Shown here one piece after another: positions 1 through 6,978 of a stretch of DNA of 14,263 nt (its first letter is position 1; each line of letters starts with the position of its first letter). Under the pieces are notes generated by a model, which made no database searches, was not told the origin of the DNA, and saw only the letters and a list, made by a program, of their open reading frames with translations. Both the position numbers and the translations under genes were made by a program. This DNA comes from Syntrophobacterales bacterium (lineage in GTDB: Bacteria; Desulfobacterota; Syntrophia; Syntrophales; UBA6807), in the NCBI GenBank assembly GCA_021159265.1, contig JAGGSD010000051.1, positions 1 through 14,263 of the forward strand, given 5' to 3'.

Positions 1-185
1 ATACCTTCACTTGCCTGTCTGCGTGCGAACACGCACAGGCAGACGTTGTGGCTGATAAACTGCCCTCACCATGGCTTCGCATGATTCGTTACCTCCTCAT
101 ACGCATGGTTCGGTTCCGTGCCGGTGGTTAGCCGTTACACGTGCTGGATTGTCCAGCTTGCCTATATTAGATTTGCTTGGCGCAC
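1..185 (-). mobile_element. 5' end of a group II intron (domain I), cut by the window edge
   Basis: Read on the minus strand, the segment starts at position 185 with GTGCGCC, which fits the GUGYG 5'-end consensus of group II introns. It continues with the dense short-helix pattern of a domain I. Visible helices include GCTGGA-CAA-TCCAGC near positions 143-157. A long hairpin at 13-40 has arms GCCTGT/ACAGGC and GCGTG/CACGC and a UUCG loop on the minus strand, an RNA-stabilising tetraloop that points to the minus strand as the RNA strand. The tracts GTGTAACGGCTAACCACC and GAGGTAACGAATCATGCG resemble bacterial domain I sequences as I remember them. No ORF fits the segment. The reverse transcriptase, domains V/VI and 3' junction would lie left of the window. 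A different structured RNA is possible. The call rests on the 5' consensus plus the fold pattern, not on a search. Confidence 0.68.
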
Positions 186-200
186 TTATGTTTTCTCCTT
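186..200 (-). promoter_or_regulatory. Orphan Shine-Dalgarno directly after the ccdA stop
   Basis: On the minus strand the ccdA stop TGA (203-201) is followed at once by AAGGAGAAAACATAA and then the proposed intron start. AAGGAG is a strong ribosome binding site with no gene behind it in the window. The GTG of the intron itself gives only a seven-codon frame. This suggests that the next gene of the ccdA operon begins on the far side of the intron, which would be inserted between ribosome binding site and start codon. Confidence 0.5.
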
Positions 201-917
201 TCAAATCCATAAATTTCCTGCCTGGATTAAAAAATATTCCCCCATCGCTATTAATACCCAGCCAAATATTTTATTAATCCTGGTCATCCACATGCCCGAT
301 TTAGGGATACTGGTGAGAAATTGGGTAAAAGTGCCAACGATTATGAGCAGCGTTCCCATGCCACATGCGAACACAAACATGAGACTCACTCCAAACACAA
401 TATTTTGTTTGGCAGCAACCAGACTCAGTAAAACGGCGAATACAGGAGCTGTGCATGGCCCAATTATTAAACCCGAAACAGCGCCGACAAGAAAACTGCC
501 AACAACCCCGCCTTTCCCACCTTTTAGCTGAAACCTGGATAAGAAATTCGGAGTCCTGACTGAGAACATAAAAACTCCGAGCATGGATAACCCCATGAAA
601 ATACATATATTGGCTATTACAAAATACACCCAGGGATTTGTTTGAATCTGCCCGAACAATTTACCAGACAGGGCGGCAAAGCCACCTAAGGCGGTGTACA
701 TTAAAGCCATACCAAAAACATACACTACAGAAAGGGCAAACCCCTTCAGCCTTGAAGCGCTGCTGTGCGCCCCGATATAGGCAACAGTAATTGGAAGCAC
801 CGGATAAACGCAAGGCGTCAAACTGGCCAGTACCCCGCCCAGATATGCAGCCATAAGGGCCAGGATAAATGATCCTTGTAAATATACGTCAGGATTTTCA
901 AGAAGATTAGTTATCAC
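201..917 (-). CDS. ccdA: CcdA/DsbD-type membrane thiol-disulfide transporter
   Basis: This 238-residue membrane protein belongs to the CcdA/DsbD transmembrane family. Family members carry electrons from cytoplasmic thioredoxin across the membrane to periplasmic thiol proteins, for example in cytochrome c maturation. The two signature cysteines are visible in mirrored motifs: TPCVYPVLP (C36) in the first helix and GPCTAP (C155) in the fourth. About six hydrophobic segments span roughly residues 17-50, 57-85, 97-120, 137-165, 172-198 and 214-232. The start is GTG at 917; a TAA lies just upstream in frame, so no longer protein is possible. The ribosome binding site is weak. The length matches stand-alone CcdA, without the periplasmic domains of full DsbD. 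The gene lies 76 bp behind the cytochrome b gene, separated by a terminator-like hairpin. Its usual partner, a secreted thioredoxin-like protein, would be downstream, beyond the intron. The family is certain; the symbol is approximate. Confidence 0.9.
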   Translation of the reverse strand: MITNLLENPDVYLQGSFILALMAAYLGGVLASLTPCVYPVLPITVAYIGAHSSASRLKGFALSVVYVFGMALMYTALGGFAALSGKLFGQIQTNPWVYFVIANICIFMGLSMLGVFMFSVRTPNFLSRFQLKGGKGGVVGSFLVGAVSGLIIGPCTAPVFAVLLSLVAAKQNIVFGVSLMFVFACGMGTLLIIVGTFTQFLTSIPKSGMWMTRINKIFGWVLIAMGEYFLIQAGNLWI

Positions 918-963
918 TTATATCAAATCTCATATCCAGAAAGATCTTCCACGTTCTTAACGT

Positions 964-1000
964 GAAAAATATCGTGAAACTGGTGCAATAATTTCACGAT
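964..1000 (-). terminator. Rho-independent terminator-like hairpin after the cytochrome b gene
   Basis: Positions 971-979 (ATCGTGAAA) and 992-1000 (TTTCACGAT) form a perfect 9-bp stem with a 12-nt loop. On the minus strand the stem is followed by ATATTTTTC, a short U-tract. The stem overlaps the end of the cytochrome b gene (stop at 996-994). A second small hairpin, CACGTT-CTT-AACGTG, follows at 950-964. The structure could end or attenuate the Fe-S/cytochrome b transcript ahead of ccdA. The stem is AT-rich, so efficiency is uncertain. Confidence 0.5.
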
Positions 1001-1677
1001 TTCCTCACAAACTCCCGATTGTACCAGATACTGTGCCTGCGCTTCGCGTATTCCAGGTCGATCTTGCCTGTAAAAATTCCCGGCAGCAATGGCCAGTTTT
1101 CCTTGAATATGAAAGCACTGAGGTGAATAACGATCCCGATAATAACCATAATAGTGCCTGCGTTATGCAACAGTGAAATCCAGAACATAAAAACCCGGGA
1201 AAAGTTAATATCAGGCAGGTTGTCAAGCACCTTGACAGCGCCTGTAAAGACCAGGATCAGCAGAGAAAACCCAATAAATACGTAGGCCAAACGCTGCTCG
1301 GGCAGATATTTATCATTTTCAGGCTCTTTACCATAACCAAAAGTAGCCATAATAAGTTTTACTGATCCCTTCATATCGCCTTTACGGGGCAGCATATCGA
1401 AATCCCTGCGTATGCCATGGAAAACAATGTGATATGTTATGGCTAATATAAGGACAGCTGCTGCCCAGTAGTGAACAGACAGAGTAACGGAAAAATCGGA
1501 AAGCCATGATAAACCAGGCAGATGGTTTATCATGTAACGTCCAGCCATGGGGAACTGCCCGAATAACCCGGTTAAAATAAGGACAAATGTAGAAATTGCC
1601 ACCGCACAGTGCACGAAGAGGACGGAAAGACCATGACGTTTAATCTTTTCCTTGTTCTTAACGATTTTCTCAGTCAT
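994..1677 (-). CDS. Di-haem cytochrome b subunit, formate dehydrogenase gamma (FdnI) type
   Basis: This 227-residue integral membrane protein has about four transmembrane helices, at roughly residues 16-38, 66-88, 130-150 and 165-192. Histidines sit where FdnI-type cytochromes bind two haems b: H23 in helix 1, H69 in helix 2, and H171 and H185 in helix 4. The 14-residue step between the last two equals that of E. coli FdnI (H155/H169). Such subunits take electrons from a periplasmic Fe-S subunit and pass them to menaquinone. The ATG overlaps the end of the upstream Fe-S gene by 8 bp, so the two are translationally coupled and very likely form one complex. No molybdopterin catalytic subunit is next to them, so the electron donor is unknown. 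A thiosulfate- or formate-linked role cannot be chosen from the sequence alone. Confidence 0.85.
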   Translation of the reverse strand: MTEKIVKNKEKIKRHGLSVLFVHCAVAISTFVLILTGLFGQFPMAGRYMINHLPGLSWLSDFSVTLSVHYWAAAVLILAITYHIVFHGIRRDFDMLPRKGDMKGSVKLIMATFGYGKEPENDKYLPEQRLAYVFIGFSLLILVFTGAVKVLDNLPDINFSRVFMFWISLLHNAGTIMVIIGIVIHLSAFIFKENWPLLPGIFTGKIDLEYAKRRHSIWYNREFVRKS

Positions 1678-2677
1678 CTTTTTTCTCCCCCTTCATTGTC
1701 TTGTATGCCGCTCCAGCGGCGGCGGCAATACCTGCAACAGGGGCTATTGCCATGCTCCAGGCTATACCGTTTGCGGTGTCTGTAAAATTCTCCACATCAA
1801 CAGGCATACCCGGGAAACCGGGAGTCTTCGGATGAGATTGCGCTGCTTTCTGTTTCATCAATTCGGCATGGATTTTTTCAAAGGGCACAGGTGATACATA
1901 AAAAGTAGATGTGCCGCCATTTTCTTTATCACCATAAATATAACCGTTGGTTTCGGCTGCTCTCTTATAGGCCAATGCACGCATCTTTTCTTTCTCTCCA
2001 AAAACTATTGCATTGCGTGGGCACGCTTCCACGCAGGCCGGCATCTGCCCTGATTTAACTCTACTGTAGCAAAGGTCGCATTTATACATTACACCACCCC
2101 CCGCAATCCCCGGTATAATCTTCATATATAATCCAACTCCGGCCTGCCGGGCCGGTATCCCCCACGGACACACAGAACGACACTTGGCTCCCCCCAGGCA
2201 TATATCAGAATCTATAACCACCGGACCTTCAGGCATTTTGTGGTTTGCGCTCAAGGGGCAGACATTAGCGCATGGCGGATTATCACAATGCATACAGCGA
2301 CGGGGAACTGACAGATCGTATCTCTTGCCGCCGTGCTCTACATTTACATTTTGCACAAAGGTCCAGTTATACGGTGTCAGCCTGTTTGTTAAATCCTTTT
2401 TGCCGGACCAATCCTCTTTTTTCTTTTGGGGCCAGTTATCAGGTATATCCTTTACAGGATCAGGGAACCGATCCTTGTTTTCCTCCCTGCAGGCGGTTAC
2501 ACAGGCGGGGGTATCCAACCCTTTACAACCGTCACACCTTGTCAAATCAATCATGGTACCCACTTGTGCAACATCGGACGCCACGGCATTCCTGCCAAAA
2601 CCAGTCAGGGCAACTCCACTCGCCACACCGGCCGCGGCGGACCGTTTCAGGAATTCCCTTCTTGAAAAATCAGACAT
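1670..2677 (-). CDS. Tat-exported four-cluster Fe-S protein (formate dehydrogenase beta / FdnH-like)
   Basis: This 335-residue electron-transfer subunit opens with a twin-arginine signal, SRREFLKR at 5-12, followed by a hydrophobic stretch to about 33, so the Fe-S domain should be periplasmic. Four cysteine groups follow: C48/51/59/63, C128/131/136/140, C160/166/170 and C200/203/215/219. The third should read C-x2-C-x2-C-x3-C, but residue 163 is glycine, leaving three cysteines; a [3Fe-4S] cluster is possible there. A Gly/Ala-rich hydrophobic segment at about 303-325 would be a C-terminal membrane anchor, as in FdnH. The ATG at 2677 is preceded by GGGG at good spacing. The gene overlaps the cytochrome b gene by 8 bp. 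A 129-bp gap separates it from pntB; it includes the palindrome AACAATTGTT (2715-2724) but no clear promoter. The catalytic partner is absent from the window. Confidence 0.88.
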   Translation of the reverse strand: MSDFSRREFLKRSAAAGVASGVALTGFGRNAVASDVAQVGTMIDLTRCDGCKGLDTPACVTACREENKDRFPDPVKDIPDNWPQKKKEDWSGKKDLTNRLTPYNWTFVQNVNVEHGGKRYDLSVPRRCMHCDNPPCANVCPLSANHKMPEGPVVIDSDICLGGAKCRSVCPWGIPARQAGVGLYMKIIPGIAGGGVMYKCDLCYSRVKSGQMPACVEACPRNAIVFGEKEKMRALAYKRAAETNGYIYGDKENGGTSTFYVSPVPFEKIHAELMKQKAAQSHPKTPGFPGMPVDVENFTDTANGIAWSMAIAPVAGIAAAAGAAYKTMKGEKKDD

Positions 2678-2806
2678 TTATTGTTCCCCTTTCTTTCTGA
2701 TAAATAAAATATCGAACAATTGTTGAATATGTATACTAAAACAACTGATATTAAAGCGCCATTATTATTTGCCCTGAAGGTATCGTCAGGCACTCAATCC
2801 GGTACA

Positions 2807-4195
2807 TCAACTTTTTTTAAATTCCGAGATAATTGCCTCGACGCTGGACTTTGCATCACCAAAAAGCATACGTGTATTTTCCTTGTAAAACAGATTATTA
2901 TCAATTCCCGCAAAGCCGGGAGCCATGGAGCGTTTCAAAACAATGACCGTCTTTGCCTGGTCCACATTGATGATCGGCATACCGTAAATCGGGCTGCCTT
3001 TGCTCTCCCTGGCTGCCGGATTGACAACATCATTAGCGCCTATGACAACACATACATCAACACTCGCAATCGTTTTGTTAATATCATCCATTTCAACAAG
3101 TTTGTCATAGGGGACATTGGCCTCGGCGAGGAGTACATTCATGTGTCCCGGCATGCGACCAGCCACGGGATGAATGGCATAACGGACCTCGCTTCCATTT
3201 TCTTCCAGAATGTCTCCTAGTTCACGAAGGGTATGTTGAGCCTGGGCAACGGCCATCCCGTATCCCGGGACAAAAACTACCGAACTGGCGGCTTCAAGTA
3301 TAAAATAGGTATCTTCCGGCGAAACAGGTTTTACTTCACCATCAATCTCCATATTTCCTTTTGTTATGGTGGCGCCAAAACCCCCGAAAAGCACATTGGT
3401 AATAGAGCGGTTCATTGCCTTGCACATGACATTTGTTAATATGATTCCGCTCGCACCCACAAGAGCACCCGCGACGATTAGAATATTGTTTTGAATTGCG
3501 AGGCCTGCCGCACACCCGGCAATACCGGAGTAGCTGTTTAACAGCGAAATCACAACCGGCATATCGGCGCCGCCTATGGGTATGACCGCCAGGATACCCA
3601 AGACCAGCGACAGGATGATAATTCCGATAAAGATAGCATAACTATAGCTATAACCATTCTGCAGATTCATTAATAAAAGGGCTCCGGCTACAAGCGTACC
3701 GATGAAAAGTGTTCCGTTTAAGAATGTCTGCCCGCGGAATAGTATGGGCCTCCCGCTTATGTATGTTGCCAGTTTGCCCCAGGCAACCAGACTGCCTGAA
3801 AAGGTTACGCCCCCAATCAATACAGCGAGAAAGATTGTTGTGGTTGTAAATAGATTGAAAGTGGTCATTACATGGTAGGTCGCCCATCCGACAAAGAGAC
3901 TCGTAATACCGCCGAAACCGTTAAAGAGTGCCACCATCTGTGGCATTTGCGTCATGGCAACAACCCGGGCGGAGAAGGCGCCGATGATACTTCCTGCAAT
4001 AATTCCTGCTGCTATCCATTTATAATCGACGATCCCCTTGCTCAGGAGAGTCACTACTACGGCGAGAAGCATGCCGATTGCAGAAATCAGATTACCCTTT
4101 CTTGCCGTAGCTGGAGAAGTGAGCATTTTTAAGCCAAAAATAAACAAAACTGCGGCGACAATGTAAACTAAGTTTGTGAGAAGATATATGTTCAT
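2807..4195 (-). CDS. pntB: NAD(P) transhydrogenase subunit beta
   Basis: PntB couples hydride transfer between NADH and NADP+ to proton movement across the inner membrane. The 462 residues equal the length of E. coli PntB. Residues 1-275 are membrane helices (part of domain II), with the conserved GGADMPVVISLLNSYSG at 208-224. Domain III, the NADP(H) site, follows, with GYGMAVAQAQ at 311-320, HPVAGRMPGHMNVLLAEA at 342-359, IGANDVVNP at 385-393, KRSM at 421-424 and LFGDAK at 444-449. The ATG overlaps the pntAB stop by 4 bp (ATGA), so translation is coupled. By my recalled alignment, the channel histidine of the E. coli subunit (H91) is replaced by Asn92 in MVALFNGFGG. It is the last gene of the pnt set. 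No convincing terminator was found behind it. Confidence 0.97.
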   Translation of the reverse strand: MNIYLLTNLVYIVAAVLFIFGLKMLTSPATARKGNLISAIGMLLAVVVTLLSKGIVDYKWIAAGIIAGSIIGAFSARVVAMTQMPQMVALFNGFGGITSLFVGWATYHVMTTFNLFTTTTIFLAVLIGGVTFSGSLVAWGKLATYISGRPILFRGQTFLNGTLFIGTLVAGALLLMNLQNGYSYSYAIFIGIIILSLVLGILAVIPIGGADMPVVISLLNSYSGIAGCAAGLAIQNNILIVAGALVGASGIILTNVMCKAMNRSITNVLFGGFGATITKGNMEIDGEVKPVSPEDTYFILEAASSVVFVPGYGMAVAQAQHTLRELGDILEENGSEVRYAIHPVAGRMPGHMNVLLAEANVPYDKLVEMDDINKTIASVDVCVVIGANDVVNPAARESKGSPIYGMPIINVDQAKTVIVLKRSMAPGFAGIDNNLFYKENTRMLFGDAKSSVEAIISEFKKS

Positions 4196-4518
4196 TTTTT
4201 CCCTCCATCCGGCTTCTTCTTAAACATTTCCAGCATTCTGTCAGTAACCATATATCCGCCAACAACGTTTATTGTTGCGAAGATTACCGCTGACGTCCCC
4301 AATATGATAGTCAAAGTGTTTCCGGCATAACCTGCCGCTAAGATTGCCCCCACAAGAGTAATGCCGGAAATGGCATTGGAACCCGACATCAGTGGAGTAT
4401 GAAGTTTTGCCGGCACCTTTGATATAACCTCAAATCCGACAAAGATGGCAAGTATAAGAACCATACCCATACTTATCAGACAGGCTTCCCTGCAGTAGCT
4501 ACAAGTAATTGCGTCCAT
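4192..4518 (-). CDS. pntAB: NAD(P) transhydrogenase subunit alpha, membrane part (domain II)
   Basis: This 108-residue protein is the membrane portion of the alpha subunit, encoded separately here as in Rhodospirillum-type three-subunit transhydrogenases; in E. coli it is fused to the soluble NAD domain. About three helices are visible (roughly 16-34, 48-66, 70-92). The conserved helix-linking motif SKVPAKLHTPLMSGSNAISG lies at 33-52, and its H40 may serve as the channel histidine. The start at 4518 is supported by AAGGGAG six bases upstream. It lies 11 bp behind pntAA and overlaps pntB by 4 bp. An oddity is that the first 13 residues contain C6, C9 and C13 before the first helix, which I do not recall from other PntAB proteins. 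Confidence 0.95.
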   Translation of the reverse strand: MDAITCSYCREACLISMGMVLILAIFVGFEVISKVPAKLHTPLMSGSNAISGITLVGAILAAGYAGNTLTIILGTSAVIFATINVVGGYMVTDRMLEMFKKKPDGGKK

Positions 4519-4529
4519 TTTCTTCTCCC

Positions 4530-5660
4530 TTACATAAGTTTTTTCAAGGTTTCGCTAAAGATCGTATTTTCATGGGTAACGAGACAACCTTTGATAATTT
4601 CGTCATCCAGACGCAGCTTGAGACTTTTTGTCTCTCTATCCCAGAATTCGTTAATGAAACTAATGAGATTGCTGGAGTACATCTGGCTTGCGTGATTAGC
4701 TACGTGGCTTGCAGAATTTTTAAGACCGATAATGGTCACCCCGTCTATAATGACTTCCTGTCCCGGAACGGAGCCTTCCACATTTCCACCGCTTTCAGCA
4801 GCAAGATCTACAACGACACTTCCCTTTTTCATTGTCATAATCATTTCTCTTGTTACAATACGAGGCGCTTTCCTGCCAAATACCTGTGCAGTCGTTATCA
4901 CCACATCCGCCATGGCACAGTGTTTTGCCATTTCCTGCTGTTGCTTTTCAATCTGCTCTTTAGTTAGAGCTTTGGCATACCCGTCTTTCGTTTGCCCCGT
5001 TTCTCCGAGGTCAATTTTTACGAATCTGGCTCCGAGGGACTGAACCTGTTCCTTGACAACGGGCCTTGTGTCAAATGCCTCTACTCTTGCCCCCAGACGT
5101 TTTGCAGTGGCGATTGCCTGGAGACCAGCAACACCTACACCAATGACAAAGACACGAGAAGGCGCAATAGTCCCTGCCGGTGTCATCATCATGGGGAATA
5201 TCTTATTAAGCCGTTCCGCAGCAACGATGACCGCCACATACCCCGCCAGACTTGCCTGAGAACTGAGCGCATCCATTTTCTGTGCCCTCGTTATCCTTGG
5301 AATCATCTCCATACTTACGGCACTGATTCCGCGCGAGACAAGTTTGTCAAGAGTCTCCTTTTCATTAAACGGATCAAGATAACTGATGTGAATGCTCCCT
5401 TTTTTTAACCAGTCAATCTCTTCTATAGGTGGTTTATGCAGGCGTAAAACTACGTCAGCAGATGACAGAAGGGCTTTTCGATCCCGGGCTACTGTCGCGC
5501 CGGCTGATATATATTCATCATCGGTATAGCCGGAGAGATTTCCCATGTCCATTTCAATTTCAACTTGCGCACCCAGTTTCATAAGTTGCTTCACATTGGA
5601 CGGGATCACAGGAACACGCCTTTCACCCGAAACATATTCTTTTGGAATGACAATCTTCAT
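4530..5660 (-). CDS. pntAA: NAD(P) transhydrogenase subunit alpha, soluble NAD(H)-binding part (domain I)
   Basis: This 376-residue cytoplasmic subunit of the proton-translocating transhydrogenase binds NAD(H) and exchanges hydride with domain III of PntB. It resembles alanine dehydrogenase, with an N-terminal catalytic half and a Rossmann fold. The nucleotide site VIGVGVAGLQA is at 172-182, with the acidic residue that selects NAD in EAFDTRP (194-200). VVVDLAAESGGN at 282-293 and the mobile-loop region around 227-250 are also conserved. The start is placed at ATG 5660, with GGAGG six bases upstream; the in-frame TTG at 5666 touches the ribosome binding site and is unlikely to be used. It is first of the three pnt genes. 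Only a 24-bp gap separates it from a short ArsR-like ORF, whose promoter probably drives the operon. Confidence 0.96.
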   Translation of the reverse strand: MKIVIPKEYVSGERRVPVIPSNVKQLMKLGAQVEIEMDMGNLSGYTDDEYISAGATVARDRKALLSSADVVLRLHKPPIEEIDWLKKGSIHISYLDPFNEKETLDKLVSRGISAVSMEMIPRITRAQKMDALSSQASLAGYVAVIVAAERLNKIFPMMMTPAGTIAPSRVFVIGVGVAGLQAIATAKRLGARVEAFDTRPVVKEQVQSLGARFVKIDLGETGQTKDGYAKALTKEQIEKQQQEMAKHCAMADVVITTAQVFGRKAPRIVTREMIMTMKKGSVVVDLAAESGGNVEGSVPGQEVIIDGVTIIGLKNSASHVANHASQMYSSNLISFINEFWDRETKSLKLRLDDEIIKGCLVTHENTIFSETLKKLM

Positions 5661-5684
5661 TTTCAACCTCCAGCTTTTTAATCT

Positions 5685-5786
5685 TCAAAATTCACGGATT
5701 ATCAGTTTCTTCCCTATCCTGAGCATGGTCGAACTCCCCATGGCCTTGAAAAAATCCGACATCCTTTCATAATCTGATGCGTCCAT
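5685..5786 (-). pseudogene. 33-codon ORF resembling the amino end of an ArsR-family regulator (remnant or microprotein)
   Basis: The ORF has an ATG at 5786 with GGAAGG about six bases upstream and ends at TGA 5687-5685. The stretch YERMSDFFKAMGSSTMLRI matches the typical ArsR opening pattern (about ...LADLFKALGDPTRLRIL...), which comes just before the helix-turn-helix. After LRI the similarity ends, and the frame stops eight residues later. No other frame continues the domain, because the pntAA ribosome binding site begins at once. I infer a regulator gene that lost its DNA-binding part by deletion, leaving promoter and translation start. The neighbouring 10-TM metal exporter gene fits an ancestral metal-responsive pair. 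A genuine small protein or leader peptide is the alternative. The match is from memory of the family and is short. Confidence 0.42.
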
Positions 5787-5836
5787 ATAACCTTCCTGCT
5801 ACATGGCAGCATTAGTATATTCGCATTTGCTTATAT

Positions 5837-5866
5837 ATTACATAACCATCATTTTTCTGTTGTCAA
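5837..5866 (-). promoter_or_regulatory. Sigma70-type promoter upstream of the ArsR-like ORF and pnt operon
   Basis: On the minus strand, TTGACA (5866-5861) is followed after 18 bp by TGTAAT (5842-5837), five of six matches to the -10 consensus. Transcription would start near 5830 and read into the ORF at 5786 and then pntAA. The stretch just downstream of the -10 is AT-rich (ATATATAAGC ... GCGAATATAC) and could hold an operator for an ArsR-type repressor; this is inference. Confidence 0.6.
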
Positions 5867-5887
5867 ATAAGTGGAAGCTACGCCCTG

Positions 5888-6937
5888 TCACAGTCCCATG
5901 GCAAAAAAAACAGATCCTGTTGCAATCCCGAAGACAAGATTGAACCCTTTAATAAGAATTGAATCCTTAATACTATAAGAAAGCATCGGGAGCATTCCGT
6001 GCCCATCCTGAACAAATGATGTGGTGAAAAGCACGGAAAAGGGGATTAACCCCTGCGCATACAACATCACGAATATTAGATGAGGTCCCGACTCAGGGAT
6101 TATTCCGATCAAGGCGCTGAGCAGAAGTACCCATATCATATGCTCACGCACAAAAACCTCTAAATTCCAGAAATGCATACCCCAGTGAACAAAAAGGAGA
6201 GCGCCTAAGGTCCACAGGAAAACACGAAACATGTGTTTTTTTATAATATGATCCCAGATATGAAAATGCAGATAGTGCTCGGACGTAACCCCTGAAATAT
6301 ATAGAGAACACAGGGATAAAAATACAAATGTGATACGTTTCCAGTTCCAGTCTGCGGGTCCTATTATTCCAAATAAAAGCAGTGCCAGATAGGAGCCTAT
6401 CAACGTAAGCAGAAGGAAGCGGGTAAAGGAAAGTTGCTGAAAATTCTTCAGCAGGTTTCCGGGTCGAAAAATCTGGCCCACTTTCTCCGTACTGTCCACG
6501 CCGGGCAGGCACTGTTCACAATCCGCTTCACTACAGGATTCACATGGGACAGTTCCTGTAATTTTGATTATCTTATCGCTTATCCACGCAAAGACAATTC
6601 CGGATACAAATAGCAACCCGAAAAGCAATATAGCCATGCCGGGAAACTGGGCAAGCATCACAAAGGCTTCATCACCTGACGTGGCAATCATTCCTCCTGC
6701 GACAGCGCCAAAAGATATCATTCCGTGAACATAAAGCGTTACGTTCATAAAGGCGCCCAGGCAGCCCGGGGTAGAACCAAGGAAAGAGGCTAATGTATAC
6801 TGTCGCCATTGGCCTCCCTGCAGAACGCTCGATGCCTGCCCTTTGGTAGCAATATTTATAAAATCTACCAGAAGCATCATCACGAAGACGAAGAAACTGA
6901 TCATTAAAGCATGTTTAAAAACAGACAGGATTCCCAT
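5888..6937 (-). CDS. Putative 10-TM heavy-metal exporter (ArsP_2/DUF2899-like)
   Basis: This 349-residue polytopic membrane protein is built as two related halves of about five helices each. The first half carries GSTPGCLGAF (54-63), YVHGMISFG (69-77) and IATSGDEAF (84-92). The second carries IPESGPHLIFV (280-290) and QDGHGMLPML (310-319). These paired P/G/H/D motifs are what I remember of the family annotated as 10TM putative heavy-metal exporters or manganese transporters. The loop between the halves holds C132-x2-C135-x4-C140-x2-C143, a likely metal-binding patch, and the second half has a histidine-rich stretch at 221-235. The ATG at 6937 has only a weak upstream purine run. Substrate is unknown; arsenic, manganese or another metal are all open. 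An ArsR-like fragment lies 101 bp downstream. Confidence 0.75.
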   Translation of the reverse strand: MGILSVFKHALMISFFVFVMMLLVDFINIATKGQASSVLQGGQWRQYTLASFLGSTPGCLGAFMNVTLYVHGMISFGAVAGGMIATSGDEAFVMLAQFPGMAILLFGLLFVSGIVFAWISDKIIKITGTVPCESCSEADCEQCLPGVDSTEKVGQIFRPGNLLKNFQQLSFTRFLLLTLIGSYLALLLFGIIGPADWNWKRITFVFLSLCSLYISGVTSEHYLHFHIWDHIIKKHMFRVFLWTLGALLFVHWGMHFWNLEVFVREHMIWVLLLSALIGIIPESGPHLIFVMLYAQGLIPFSVLFTTSFVQDGHGMLPMLSYSIKDSILIKGFNLVFGIATGSVFFAMGL

Positions 6938-6978
6938 TTCTCAGTCTCACTAATAAAAGGGTTAAACCACTTGTAAGC

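Noticed and set aside
71..277. 68-codon plus-strand ORF at the left edge
   Set aside because: It runs through the intron-like segment and into the antisense of ccdA, has no ribosome binding site and no recognisable protein pattern.
2690..2806. Promoter or terminator between pntB and the Fe-S gene
   Set aside because: An imperfect stem with a bulge and no U-tract, and the palindrome AACAATTGTT, were seen, but no -35/-10 pair good enough to call; read-through from pnt is equally possible.
5545..5772. 75-codon plus-strand ORF opposite the start of pntAA
   Set aside because: It is antisense to pntAA and the ArsR-like ORF, without a ribosome binding site.
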